Below are positions 22,100-34,045 of a DNA stretch of 64,000 nt, one piece after another. Under the pieces are notes generated by a model. It was not told where the DNA came from. It saw nothing but the letters and a program-made list of their open reading frames with translations, and searched no databases. The stretch is taken from NCBI RefSeq assembly GCF_003711515.1, contig NW_021167083.1:1128481-1192480 (forward strand), given 5' to 3'. This DNA is from Sodiomyces alkalinus F11. Lineage: Eukaryota > Ascomycota > Sordariomycetes > Glomerellales > Plectosphaerellaceae. Position numbers and translations under genes: made by a program. Within the stretch, counting starts at the first letter, position 1; each line of letters opens with the position of its first letter.

Positions 22100-24505
22100 A
22101 TGGAAGAAACCAACGGAATCTCGCCTCTTCCAACCACCCTCGAGGCCGAACCGGTGCCGCGTCCCAGTTCTACCTCGACCAACGAATCCGTACCTCAGTT
22201 ACCGGGGATCTCATCGCTCTCTTCGGTCAATTCAGCCACCAACTCACCACAAATGAGGTGCGTCCATCTCGGGGAAGAAGAAGGGCCGTGGTCGCTTTTA
22301 TTTTTTATTTTTGCGTCGGGTCAGTCGGGCGTGCTTGCGCAGGACTACGGAGGCAGGGATATGTAGATGGACTTGGGGTTTGCGCGGTGGCTTGGCCTAT
22401 GGCGAGGAGAGTGGTCATGGCGGCGCTCCCCTGCAGGTCTTTCGAACGCCCTTCGATGTCTTGATTTACACTTGCCTCCCCCTTACAGACTTACGCTGAC
22501 CAACTCGAATGCTTTGCAGACCGACAACCGCTGCCCTTCCTCCCCAAGATCCCTCTCGGACGACAACACCGCAACCTATGTCGCAACCGGCACCACCACC
22601 ACAGCCGACACCACAACCGGCACCGCAACCGGCACCGCAACCCGCACCACAACAGGTACAAGAACTACCAGTCCAGACCCAGCAGCAGCAGCACCAGGCA
22701 CAACAACAACAGCAGCAGCAGCAGCTACAGCCACAGCCCGTGTTACTTCCTGGCCCGTCGCCTACTCCTGCAATTGCTGGAAGAGGACCGGGTCCTCAAA
22801 CTGTAAGGAATCCCCTCCGTTGCGCCAAATCACACTTCGTCCCACACATTCTTGTCTGTTCGCTTGCTTTTCTTTTTACGCACTTCCCTTCCATGTCCCG
22901 CTACGAAACGACTCAGTCCCAATTCTCAAGTGGCATCGGGTACCTGCAACATCCCTCACGTTTGCGTGGGATGAGGCATTGGGGCCGAATGGTCTCTTTA
23001 CCTTGGCGTTTTGGAGCTCTCTACATGAAAGCTGTACCGGTACCCCCTTCGCAGCAGAAGGATACCTTTGTGGAATGTACCTGGACTCGACTCCACTGTT
23101 GACCTCGACCGGATTTTTTTCTGCCTCTGCTGCCCTCGCATCCTCACTTGCCCTTTTTTTTTTTGCCCCCTTATCAAATGGGTTCGTCTTATCAGCCCCA
23201 TTTTTCCGTGTAATCGGTAAGGTATCTGTTACTTCATCACAAAATCATGTCCGATGGGGCCCCCACCGACAAAGATAAACCCAAATTTCCTGGCGTCAAA
23301 AGTTCTTATCTACGCATCACATCCATCCCTATCTCCCGTGCCCCCCTTCGATATCAGTCTTGCCTATAGCTACAATCATTGCACAAACATCTGCCCAATA
23401 CTGGTCGCGATGATGGCCACACCTGCTAACCATGGTCGCGACTCAACACAGCCGACTTGTCAAAATTGTCAGACCTCAACGACACCTTTGTGGCGACGCG
23501 ATGAATATGGTGCGGTTCTGTGCAATGCATGCGGCTTGTTCCTCAAGTTGCATGGCCGCCCGCGCCCCATATCTCTCAAGACGGACGTGATAAAGAGCCG
23601 AAACCGTGTCAAGACCATGCGCCCTGATCTTGCGAACAAAAAGAAGGTCAGTCATACCTCATCTTGCCCGCCACAGCTCGATATCCGCACAGTCGCTGAC
23701 TTGAGCCCTGCAGCAACAGCAGCAAGCGCAACAACAGCAACAAGCCCAGCACCAATCACATGCCTTTTCAGGAGGAGACCCGAACGGTTTCGATCTTCAT
23801 GCGCAGCCTGGCACAGTCGCGTCGGGTCAACGCCCGGTGCAGAAATCCGCCAATGGGCAGCAAGACGGGGGCAACTCGCCGGGCTCACGCGCCGACACAC
23901 CTTCTCTATACAACCCCGGCATGCCCGTCTTTCAAGGGCTAGACGATCCCCAGTTCCAGTCATTCGCCATGTCTAGCAATTCCCCCAATCGGCCGGCGTC
24001 ACCCCTTAACGGCAATCGGCACCTAGACCCTCCCCAAACCCACGAACAGCTCATCGCGACCAACTCGGCGCTGAAGACTAGGGTTAGCGAGCTCGAATTC
24101 ATCAACGAACTCTTTCGGGGACGACTGGGTCAGCTGGAGCACGACGAGGCCAACGCCAGGCGGGGGCAAGAGATCAACGGGCAGACCGAGGCTCAGCTTC
24201 GAGCCGAGTTGGAAGAGAGCCATCGCAGGGAGAACAACCTCAAACGACGTCTAGACGAGCTAGAGCTCGAACTTCAGAACGTCAAGGACGCGCTTGAGGC
24301 TACCGAGCCTGGAAGAGCCACCAAGAAGCCCCGTCTAACCGAACCCGAAGAGTCGAACAATGACAACCCCGTTCCCACCGAGGAGAACGTCAAACTCGAA
24401 CAAAGTCAGCCCGAGGAAGCGCCTGCTGCTGCCTCTGCTGTTGCCTCTGCTGTTGCCGAAACCGTGGAAGCTCCGGCGCCTCAGCCTGAAGCCGCATCTG
24501 CCTAG
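22100..24505 (+). CDS. areB: AreB/Dal80-like GATA transcription factor with leucine zipper
   Basis: Exons 22100-22257, 22520-22802, 23452-23646 and 23714-24505 give 475 residues. The single GATA finger is CQNC-x18-CNAC ([18 protein letters not shown], then [16 protein letters not shown]) followed by [14 protein letters not shown]. The C-terminal half has a coiled coil ([19 protein letters not shown], then heptads to about residue 420). Established: this pairing defines AreB/NreB of filamentous fungi and Dal80/Gzf3 of yeast, which antagonise AreA at GATA sites in nitrogen control. Exon 2 codes a Pro/Gln repeat region. The 649-nt intron before the finger is unusually long and has ATG 23410 in frame with the finger, suggesting a second, shorter isoform. 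The N-terminal exons are less certain than the finger and zipper. Confidence 0.82.
22803..23451 (+). promoter_or_regulatory. Long intron of AreB-like gene; possible internal promoter
   Basis: The intron runs from donor GTAAGG to acceptor CAACACAG with branch GCTAAC. It is pyrimidine-rich over long stretches. ATG codons at 23410 and 23413 read through the acceptor into the GATA exon ([14 protein letters not shown] before PTCQNC). A. nidulans areB is known to make several transcripts with different N-termini, so an internal start is plausible here. This is inference from layout only. Confidence 0.5.
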
Positions 24506-25720
24506 AACGGCACTGGGGGGGTGGTCGCAAGACGAGTCCTGGAGAGGGGTTTTCAACATATCCTTTATTAATTTCAACCTGCACTCTTGTAACATTATTC
24601 GGAGCCAAATGGCGGCCACGGCATCGACCATTCGATTAGGTCCACGATGACGGAACGCTCTGCATGCAAAAAAAGGAACAAAAAAAAGGGCGAAATGCAA
24701 ATTGCATATCCTTCCCTTTCTTTGGTCGTCGGAGACTTGAGCGCACTTCTTCTAAAATCACGTCGTCATTGTCATCGATTTAGCCTGTCCTGTCTGGCTA
24801 TTCGTCTCCTATCCTACGGCAAGAGGTGGTCATCAGGGGTTAAAAGGTACATGTATAAGGTTCTTGATTGAAAAAGGAATGCTTTTACAGTCTCCCTGTC
24901 GCACTCAGGGCACGGAACGAGTTGCATATTAGGGGGTCTTATTTTGCGTTAAGAGGGATGAACAGTCTGGACCGCGGATGGTCTGGAAGCCCGTTGAGGC
25001 TATGACTTGGGAATTCGAGGGTTTATGGAGGAAGCGAATAGGTTTTCTGTTTGTAGTACCATAGTACGGATACATGGAGGTCCCTCCCTTGAGGTCAGAC
25101 CCCTTCCCCCGGCTTTAGCGAGGGATACCCAAAAAGTTGCTTTTACCACGAGCCTCGACTGGTCGTTTCTGCGTGCTGGGCCGAGATGATGAATTCCGTC
25201 CACCACTCTACCTTATGCTCTTCGGAGGGATCCCTCCCCACGGTCAAATTAACTTTTGCTGTCTATCTCCGTAGGGCTTGAGCATACCGTACACTGTAGC
25301 TGTATCATGGCGCCTTCCTGACGAAACCTTATTCGAATACGGACCACTTAGAGTTGGAGATGTCGACGACGTACCTTATATAATGCTCTCTTGACTCCGT
25401 ATTTAATCCCTCCTCTTTTCGCTTTTGGCGCTGTAAGACCGACCGAGGAGGGAATTCGTGAAACCCTGGAGTGGCGCCAGGGGGGGGCGAGGAACAGAAG
25501 CACGGAAATTCATCTCCTTTCTAGGGGCCAACATTCCAACAACTTCAGAACTCGGAACATATCCGTACTCGTCTTTTCTATTGTGTTTTCTTTACCAAAC
25601 TTCCTCCCGACGTCTCACTTATCTACAACTCCAGTTAAATTTTCTTGTTCTCCTCTGAAAGACGCGCCCGAAGCTTATTTAGTCTTGCGGTCTTATAGAG
25701 GAATCCCCGAGTTTGCACCT
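24506..25720. other. Intergenic: AreB 3' flank and next promoter
   Basis: No gene supported. The first part is probable 3' UTR with A-rich patches (24667-24690). CGTATTTAAT-like AT-rich DNA sits near 25395, and 25500-25720 is likely the leader of the downstream hypothetical gene. Confidence 0.5.
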
Positions 25721-26449
25721 ATGGACCACCAGCCCGATTCTGAAGAGATCAAGCTCTCCAAGAAGAGATCCTGGGCCATGTATAGCCCCGCGACCCCCTC
25801 CCCGCTTAACCCAAGCTGCAATTCGCATGGGGAAGAAACACCAGAGAGGGGGAGAACAAGAAACCCGTCACCGTCCCCGTCTCGGCCAACGACGCCCGGG
25901 AGAGAAGGGGAGAGACACCGGCCCATGAGGGTGGCAATCAGCCCAACGGAGATGTTGTTGAGGCAGAAGGCAGCGCAGGCCTGGCAGTCGATAAGGAGGG
26001 CGGGTGGCAGAATGACCCAGCTCGATGAACAAGAGTGGCTAGACGTCGGCGAAGTGGAGAAAACACCGATAGAGCAGAACTCGGGGTCACCAATCCATCC
26101 TGCGCACTGGGAGGACCAAGAGGACCAGTTTTTCGTCAACACCCAAGACGAAGACGGGAGCGATAGCGGCGGCGGCGGCGACGACGACGACCACGACGAC
26201 GACGACGTATGGAGCCGCTGGACGATCATCACCTTGGAAGATATCACCACTGCCTGGCCTTTTACCTGCTTCAAAGTCCCAATGACGCGTCGGTCGCTGT
26301 TTGTCGCTATGCTGTGTCTGGGGGGTTGCATCCCCGCCGTCGCCATCCTTTCGTCTAACGGCCCATCCGCCAGCATCTGGGCCCTTCGTCAACCCGTTGT
26401 CCAAGCTCTGGCCCGACAGGCGGTCTGTCCTGACATACACCGCCTATAA
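25721..26449 (+). CDS. Hypothetical protein with acidic stretch and one C-terminal membrane segment
   Basis: A single-exon ORF of 242 residues from ATG 25721; the open frame extends upstream to 25391 without an ATG I would prefer. No domain recognised. Visible: a polar, Ser/Pro/Arg-rich N-terminal half (PSPSPSRPTTPGREGER), a helix EMLLRQKAAQAWQSIRRAGG, an Asp-rich run (DGSDSGGGGDDDDHDDDD, about 157-176) and one hydrophobic segment SLFVAMLCLGGCIPAVAIL (about 192-210) flanked by RR. The layout suggests a tail-anchored-like or single-pass membrane protein. Coding status rests on ORF length and amino-acid pattern only; an extra intron is possible. Confidence 0.55.
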   Translation: MDHQPDSEEIKLSKKRSWAMYSPATPSPLNPSCNSHGEETPERGRTRNPSPSPSRPTTPGREGERHRPMRVAISPTEMLLRQKAAQAWQSIRRAGGRMTQLDEQEWLDVGEVEKTPIEQNSGSPIHPAHWEDQEDQFFVNTQDEDGSDSGGGGDDDDHDDDDVWSRWTIITLEDITTAWPFTCFKVPMTRRSLFVAMLCLGGCIPAVAILSSNGPSASIWALRQPVVQALARQAVCPDIHRL

Positions 26450-26682
26450 GCAGGGATTAGGAGGCACACCTCGTGCGTAATATACAGACGCGGATGCGGT
26501 CTTCCAAGTGGAGCCCAGAACTGAGCTGTGTATATGGACGCCAATTTTCCGGAACCGAAAACCCATCTATACGCCAGTCTATAAAAAAAAACAGCGCATG
26601 TTCTCATTTGCGAAAGAACATAGACAACATCTAACGGAGGAGGAAATACTGTACTGCAAGATCTGGGAACAACAAGTTGAGA

Positions 26683-27637
26683 TCACTTCTTCCCGTCGTC
26701 CTTTGACATCTGGGAAGTTGTGTCCGTGGTCGAGGCCGGTTCAGAACGGCGGCTGTTGTCTTGCGATGTCCCATTTGGGTCATGATTGACCTGCCAAATG
26801 GCCCTCTCCATTTCGATCTTGAGCTCGGGCAGATCGAGGGTCTCAGCAATCCTGGTCCCGTCGTTGTGCGAGAGGAGTACTTTTTCTCCAACGTCGGGTG
26901 AGCCGGACGCTTCTTCCTCGGAGCTCTGCGCAGCGCTCAACGTCTCTTTCTGCTGCTTGTCTAGCGTCGAGGTCAAGGGGGAGTATATGCTGTCCAAGAG
27001 GCTGGAAGGGGCCAAGTTGATGAGTTTGTTTTTGCGGAGGAACTCGATGTGAGCGCCACCCGCTATGGCGCGCCAATGCGACCAAGCGCGGTAGGCGAGA
27101 TAGAAAAACGGGAAGTTGGGAATCCTTTGCGGGACATGATTTGTTAGCGAATGGGTCTCATCTGGCGTAATGGGAGAAAAGGGTTGATATCTATAGGCCA
27201 ACGTACACTGGCACCAGAATAAAGGGTATGGTGATGGGCATTCCGACGAAGCACCACACGAGCCTGTTCTTGTGGAGGGCGGTTCTTTCTGTGGCTAATT
27301 TGGCCAAAACCGAGTCGACAGAGTCCGGAGGCATGATGGATCCTGGGAAGACGACCTCAACCTTGTCCCCCTGAAGCTCCTGGTATTTCCGCCGTGCCGA
27401 CAGAGGAGGGATTGATTTGAGGCCCCATTCCTGGTATGGTATCCTCCTGAGAAGATAGTTTCCGTAGTTGACGACAGTCTTCTGCCATCCCTTTTCGTGA
27501 CTTTCCCATCCGGCCCATAGTTTGGCGGCGCGGTTCGTCGCCTTGTCCGCCAGGCTCAGCTTCGCGGTTGCGACATTGACGCGTTGGCAGTAGAGCAGAG
27601 TCCGGGAGGTGGTGAGGGGCAGGAGAAAGAGGCGCAT
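26683..27637 (-). CDS. Mitochondrial K+-H+ exchange-related protein (Mit_KHE1 family)
   Basis: Minus-strand exons 27207-27637 and 26683-27124 give 290 residues. The intron (82 nt) has donor GTACGT, branch GCTAAC and an AAAG acceptor. The start MRLFLLPLTTSRTLLYCQR, Arg-rich and hydrophobic, fits a mitochondrial presequence. Family features are KLWAGWESHEKGWQKTVVNYGN, RIPYQEWGLKSIPPL, VVFPGSIM, the segment NRLVWCFVGMPITIPFIL, and after the join IPNFPFFYLAYRAWSHWRA. Established: yeast YDL183C and relatives (Pfam Mit_KHE1) belong to an inner-membrane set linked to mitochondrial K+/H+ exchange. The C-terminus is acidic and Ser/Thr-rich. Divergent from SRF1. Confidence 0.87.
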
Positions 27638-29008
27638 CGTGAGGAAGGTGCAGTGAAGATGGATGGCCTGTTGCTTTTCAATCGTACCGTGCGTAAGTCG
27701 AGTGGTTGTGTGCTGCTTTGCATAGGGTGCCAGCTATTTGAAGGAGGCCGTTGGGAGATGGACCATTTTTCTCCCCTAGGCTGCAATAGGCTGGCTACAA
27801 GAGAAAACAGTGAGGGAGGCCTCGAGTAAACACAGGGATCGTGGAAAAGTGGGAATCAACGAAATTTGATATTTGTTATGGCTGTGGTGGAAGACTTCCG
27901 CGTCAGATGAAGAAATTCCATGTCTAAGCTCTGACGTTAGTTATACTGCCACCGAAGTACCCCTAAGTGTAGATCCGGGTTGAGCAAGGGCCATGTTAGG
28001 TACCTTATGTACGAAGTTCGAAGCAGTTAATAATAAAGCAAAGCTCTCAGCTTTGAGCTCCAGTTTTGACCAAACGGTGACGCAAATGGTCGTCACATCC
28101 TACCTGTCTGGTAAATGGGCCGTAGTAGCGGTGTTGTTTCCGGGCAGGACTATGAGGTACCTAAATACCTCCTATCGCCTTTTCAACGAGCGTTGCATTG
28201 TATCTACCTATTGTACCACGTGCATCCAGAGGAGGTTACCGATCAATAAGTCTTTGTACCACCCTGGAAGCGCTGCGCCCCAGACGGGAGGACCTGGGTG
28301 TCAAGCTTTTTCATTCTTTTTCATTGGGTCATTCCCAAGACGAACCAGACAAGGGCTAATCAATCAATACGGAGTACCGAGCTACCGCGCCCGTGGTGGT
28401 TACGCCCAGCTTCTTGACACAACCGAACCCGACGACATTTCTTCGAGATGCGACCTTCGCTGTTCGTATGCCCCCCCGCTATCGAGTCAAGCTAGTGGCA
28501 TCAAAATATCCACGCGACTGCTTAGCACTGTGTAATGGATTGGGCACTTCTGCCTACTGGTGTATCTCTCCCCAACTCCCTAAGCTGAACGCTCCATCCA
28601 TCCTATCTATCCGTCCGTCAACCGACAATCTTCGAGGCCGTCACGCGCCCTGCCCCCTGCGAACATCACCTCTCGCCTTTGCTTCATCCTCCACTCCCGA
28701 CGTCTCCGGCGGGCTCTTGTTCCGTCTTCTAGCGCTTGTTTGAATTAGACGTACGGTATAGAAGTCATTGGATTGTCGTTGGAATGGGCCCATCGTCTAC
28801 AGCCTGACGCTTCTTCTTTGTCCTTCCGGGACAGACGTATCGATCGATTCTAATGCGTCGTTCATGAGGACTATGCACCGCTTGGCTCAAGTCAGGGCGC
28901 TTACGACTCTTCATCGCCCAACTTGATATACTTGAATTTCCATAGCAGGATCCCACTGATTCACGCCGGCAACCTTCAGCATCAGTGCCCCTCGACTTTG
29001 TCCTCGGG
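27638..29008. other. Divergent intergenic region, KHE1-family / SRF1
   Basis: Holds both promoters. Motif copies occur at 27998-28018 (GGTACCTTATGTACGAAG), 28156-28170 and 28368-28380 (ACGGAGTACC). A 180-codon ORF at 27993-28535 spans these motifs, has no domain and was not accepted. Pyrimidine-rich DNA at 28560-28700 suits a promoter for the gene to the right. Confidence 0.5.
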
Positions 29009-30228
29009 ATGGACGACCCCCCTGGCGAGGACCTCCCCCCAATCTCGAGCCCTCGCACACAGAGTCATCGTGCCTCCGTTGGCGCGGCGAGCCATTCGAC
29101 AACATTTGAGAACCACCAATCTCCTCGCCAACGAGTACCTCGTTCTCTGCCTCGTACGTATTCTTTCTTCCTTTGCCCGTATAGTCGTCAATCTCATACT
29201 AACCGAGGCTTTTTTCGGCTCGCCCAGCGTGGATCGACTCGTTCGAATCGGAGAATGGATTAAGTACGGAAGAGCAGCTTCGACTGTTGAACCTGCCTAG
29301 TCGGGCCCACGCCGCGCAACATAACTACGGCCCGAGCGATACGGAACGAAGGGTATCTCGAGATGGCTTCGTCGACATTGGCCTAGATCCGGTCCCAAGT
29401 CATGGCACCACCTCACAGCGGAGACGGTTGACCGTGCAACAATTGCTTAGAGGAAGGAGGGGGCAGCAGGGACGGAAATGGGACCACCTGCGCACCGCCG
29501 AACCGGTTATTGTGCCGGCCCACTTCTTTCAGAACCAAGACCCCGCGCTGGCCTGGCGGAGCTACCTCCAGTCGTCGGTCTACGGGCGGATGGAAGGGGA
29601 GGAGTCGGAGGTGGTCGACCCGGAGTTTCTAGACGAACTACAGCCCGATTTTAGCCGGCCGTTCGATAAGCCTCTCTACCCGCACGAACAGCCACACGCG
29701 CACGGAGCAAACGACCGGCGGCGGCGGCGGCGGACGTTTTGGGAACGAGCCTGGCGCGCCATCCTACGACACCCGCTCGTTCCGTTGATGTTCCGGCTCA
29801 TCGTGCTGGTGAGCTCGATGAGCTCGTTGGCCGTCGCAGCGCGCATCTACATGCATGAGGACCGGCAGGACCGCAGCAGCGCCGAACGTACGCAGAGCGT
29901 CGTGGCCATCGTGGTGGACACCGTGGCCGTCCCCTACATCGGCTACATGCTGTGGGACGAGTACACGGGCAAGCCGCTGGGCTTACGAGCGGCAACGCAG
30001 AAAATCGCCCTGATCCTTCTGGATCTCTTCTTCATCATATTCAAGTCGGCGAGCACGGCCCTTGCTTTCGAGTCGCTCGTGTATCACATGGACCGACAAG
30101 TGGCGGCCATCACAGCCCTCTCGAGGGCGTTAACGTCCATGATGGTCGTGGGCCTGGTGGCATGGACCATGAACTTTATGGTCAACATCTTCCGGACGGT
30201 GGCGAGACTAGGACCGGGTGAAGGATAG
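29009..30228 (+). CDS. SRF1-like regulator of phospholipase D
   Basis: Exons 29009-29153 and 29228-30228 give 381 residues. The join yields RSLPPWIDSFESENGLS. A cytosolic N-terminal half with HFFQNQDPALAWRSYLQSSVYG precedes a basic patch (RRRRRR) and four hydrophobic segments at about 232-256 (LVPLMFRLIVLVSSMSSLAV), 273-293, 307-328 (KIALILLDLFFIIFKSASTA) and 350-371. This layout matches fungal Srf1 proteins. Established: yeast Srf1 is an integral membrane protein that regulates the phospholipase D Spo14 and affects phosphatidic-acid-dependent lipotoxicity. The start ATG is the first in frame after a non-coding leader; confidence in the family is fair. Confidence 0.8.
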
Positions 30229-31246
30229 GAAGGATTCGCTTATAACTGGATTCGCTTATTCGCTTATAACTGGGATACAGCACGGCAGGAAGGCAAGGGC
30301 GTTTTAGGAATGGGTAAGGGTAAAGAGAAGAAAAAAGGTTGGGGGTGGGGGGGGGCAAACACCGCATTACGCAAGATACCTTGTTTTTTTTCTTCTTTCT
30401 TTTCCTTGGGGTTTCTCTCTGCACTCGGTACGGTCAGACGCAACACGACGAGCTCCGCTACTGGGCCTCCCGTCTCCTTTTGTACAACAACCGGGTAGGT
30501 ACAGCTGTGGGGGTGACTCCGTAGTATGGGACCAGCCCATCCTGGTGTCATACAGAATATTATCTTCGTCGTAGTGTACCTTAGTCAGGTTCGCTTACCC
30601 ATGAGGAGCTAACACTCCGGATCACGTACTGCGTAAGGTAGGATAATGGAACAAGTTAGGCGACGAGTTCTTTTCTGGTCGCCACTGGTCCGACGTTTAC
30701 CTAATCCAACCCCGCCTGCCTTGTTGGCGGAGGAGTCACATTGTACACCGTACTCCGTACCTGTCTTACCTAAGGTAAGGTAACCTAAAGACAAAGGTAA
30801 AGGTACCTTAGGTAGTCCGCTCGGCCTCACCTCTTCCAACATACAACGTACCTACCCATCTTCTTCAACCACCTCTTCATCATCCTATAACACCAGCAGC
30901 CCTAGATCGACGGATCGCGAGGCCATCCCCATCACACGCACACAATACCACTGGGCGACACCTTCTTACGACATCGGGTGGTGGAATACAAGGTCTTCAT
31001 CAAAAACGCTGATCCGGATTTCAGTTCGGTGCCACTTACGGTTTCTGCCTTGGGGGATCTACCCCTCGACAGCACTTCCAAGTGGCCGCCACGTGCCTAA
31101 CCTAAGAATCGCCGCCGCGCCGCATCACTCGGCTGGCTGGCCTGGCTGGCCGTTGACGTCTTTCTGTCCCTCGTCGAGACTCCGGGTTTCTTCCTCGCGA
31201 CACAATACGAATACACGCGAGCGTTCTCTTTGTCTCACTCTACACC
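30229..31246. other. Intergenic with dense GTAC/CCTTAGG motif island
   Basis: No gene supported. From 30570 to 30830 it carries many motif copies, including CGTACTCCGTACC and TTACCTAAGGTAAGGTAACC with AGGTACCTTAGG. The stretch 30870-31246 is C/T-rich on the + strand and is the likely cullin promoter and leader. Confidence 0.6.
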
Positions 31247-31490
31247 ATGTCTGCGAACACACGAGGCGCCCCGCAAATGCCCCCGGCCCCTAATAAGGAA
31301 GATGCCGTAGCAACGTAAGTCGTCTTTCATGATACAGGAAGTGTGACGCAAAAAAACAAGAATTTAAAAAGAAATTGGGGAGGGATTTTCTGACAGAAGT
31401 TCGTACGTAGGTGGAACTATCTCGAAGCTGGCATAGACCGTGTCATGCTACACTTGGAGCATGGCATCGATATGCACACGGTAAGCTCTC

Positions 31491-31522
<32 letters not shown>

Positions 31523-34045
31523 GATGACTCGCCTCTTTGAATGAACAAAGCAAAGCTGACGCAAATTTCTTCTTCCTTCGTCTAGTATATGGGTGTCTAC
31601 ACGTACGATGCGAACTCCCCGACTTTCCCTACTCCCTTCTTACCCCTTTCCTCTTTGGTCGCAGGCAAGATTCTGACCACGATGCTCGCAGTGCTGTCCA
31701 TGACTTTTGCACCTCTCAGAAGGCGGTTGGCTTGGGAATGTCCAGCGGGGCGTCGATTGGCAGTGGGAATCATAGAGGGGGTAAGGCATCTCCCCCCCAC
31801 CCTGGGTCGTTTTGGAACTACTTTCTCGAGAAGGACCATGCTGACTGCCTTGGTTTTTCTTTTGCATCACAGCACATCTCCTCGGCGAGGAACTCTACCG
31901 AAAGTTGTCGGATTATCTGACAAAACACCTCCACCAGGTCCTTCAGGAAGCGAGGACTCATTCGAACGAGGCTCTCTTGGCCTTCTACATCAAAGAATGG
32001 AACAGATACACCAACGCGGCCAAGTACATCCACCACCTCTTCCGCTATCTGAACCGCCACTGGGTCAAGCGCGAGATGGACGAGGGAAAGCGGAACATAT
32101 ATGATGTCTACACCCTACACTTGGTCCAATGGCGCGAAGAACTATTCAAGAATATCTCAGACAAGGTCATGGACGCCGTTCTCATGCTCGTGGAGAAGCA
32201 GCGCAACGGCGAGACCATCGACCACAGCCAGATCAAACAGGTCGTCGAGTCGTATGTGTCCCTCGGTCTCGACGAATCCGACCCCACCAGATCGACCCTC
32301 GACATCTACCGCTACCACTTTGAGAACCCCTTCCTTGCCGCGACCGCCAAGTACTACGAGAACGAATCGAAACAGTTCTTCACCGAGAACAGCGTGGTCG
32401 AGTACATGAAGAAGGCGGAGACACGCCTGGACGAGGAGAAAGACCGCGTGGACATGTTCCTCCACCCGGACATCCTCCATGCACTACAGAAGACGTGCGA
32501 GAAGGTGCTGATTAGCGATCACGCGACCCTGCTGCGGGACGAGTTCCAGGTGCTCCTCGAGAATGACCGCGAGCAAGACATGGCGAGAATGTATGGACTG
32601 CTACAGCGCATCCCCGAAGGACTGGAGCCGCTGCGTCAGCGGTTCGAGACGCATGTCCGCAAGGCGGGCCTCAACGCCATCGAGAAGGTGGCATCAGAAA
32701 ACCCGGAGAAGCTGGAACCGAAGATCTACGTGGATGCCCTGCTGGAGGTGCACACGCAGTATTCGGGACTGGTGACACGCGCCTTCAGGGAGGAAGCCGA
32801 ATTCACGAGATCGCTCGACAACGCCTGCAAGGAGTTTGTGAACAGGAACGAGATCTGCAAGTCGGGGTCTAACAAGTCCCCCGAGCTGCTCGCCAAGTAC
32901 ACCGACGTTCTCCTTCGTAAGAGCAGCACGGGCATCGAGGAGGCCGAGCTCGAGGGCACGCTGGCGCGCATCATGATCGTTTTCAAGTACATCGAAGACA
33001 AGGACGTGTTCCAGAAATTCTACTCGCGCATGCTCGCGCGGCGACTGGTGCACAGCAACTCGTCCTCGGACGATGCCGAGACGAGCATGATCAGCAAGCT
33101 CAAGGAGGCCTGCGGATTCGAGTACACCAACAAGCTGCAGCGCATGTTCCAGGACATGCAGATTTCCAAGGACCTCAACAACAGCTACCGCGAGCACTGC
33201 GACAGCCTGGAGAGCAACAAGGCGATACTCGATTCGCAGTACTCCATCCTGGGCACCGGGTTCTGGCCCCTGCAGGCGCCCAATACGAACTTTTCTCCTC
33301 CCGGGGAGATCAACGAGGAGATCGAGCGCTTCACGCGGTTCTACAAGAACAAGCACGAGGGCCGCAAGCTGACTTGGCTCTGGCAGCTGTGCAAGGGAGA
33401 ACTCAAGGCCGGGTACTGCAAGTCTAGCAAGATGCCGTACACGTTCCAGGTATCCATGTACCAGATGGCCATTCTCCTCCTTTTTAACGAGAAGGACGTG
33501 CACAGCTACGATGACATTGCCGCGGCCACACTCCTGAGCCAGGAGGTGCTCGATCAGGCGCTCGCCATCCTTGTGAAGGCGAAGATTCTCCTAGTCTCGC
33601 CTGAGGGCAAACCAGAGTCGGGGTCTGAGCTCCGGTTGAATTTCGACTTCAAGAGCAAGAAGATCCGCGTGAACCTGAACCTTGGCGGTGCCAAGGAGTC
33701 TAAGCAGGAGGAGGTCGAGACGAACAAGACCATCGAGGAGGACCGAAAGCTTCTCATTCAGGTACGTCTTTATTTCTTCTTTTTTTCTTGATTATACGAC
33801 GAGTCTTGTCATGGAAAAGCTAATTGTCCTTTTTTTTTTTTTTTTTTTTTTCATAGTCCGCCATTGTCCGTATCATGAAGGCGCGAAAGCAGATGAAGCA
33901 CATGCAGCTTGTCAGCGAGACGATCAACCAGATCAAGGCGCGCTTTGTGCCCAAGGTGCCGGATATCAAAAAGTGCATAGAAATCCTCCTCGACAAGGAG
34001 TATCTCGAGCGACTAGAGGACGACGACCTCGGATATCTGGCGTAG
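31247..34045 (+). CDS. CUL1: Cullin-1, scaffold of SCF ubiquitin ligases
   Basis: Six exons: 31247-31314, 31411-31480, 31586-31602, 31692-31780, 31873-33761, 33857-34045, giving 773 residues. Cul1 holds Skp1/F-box substrate adaptors at its N-terminus and the RING protein Rbx1 at its C-terminus. Evidence: [19 protein letters not shown], then [19 protein letters not shown] restored by joining a 17-nt microexon, [13 protein letters not shown], the cullin-repeat helices, the cullin-homology stretch ([20 protein letters not shown]), and a last exon carrying the winged-helix neddylation motif [13 protein letters not shown]; the acceptor Lys is near residue 719. Intron 2 contains a run of 29 C; intron 5 a run of 22 T just before the acceptor. 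All joins are in phase. Confidence 0.95.
31492..31520 (+). repeat. Poly-C run in cullin intron
   Basis: 29 consecutive C lie about 11 nt after the donor of intron 2 in the cullin gene. The run is long enough that its true length may be uncertain in sequencing. Confidence 0.9.

Noticed and set aside
27993..28535. 180-codon ORF between the KHE1-family gene and SRF1
   Set aside because: Crosses several intergenic motifs, has no domain and no coding-like composition.
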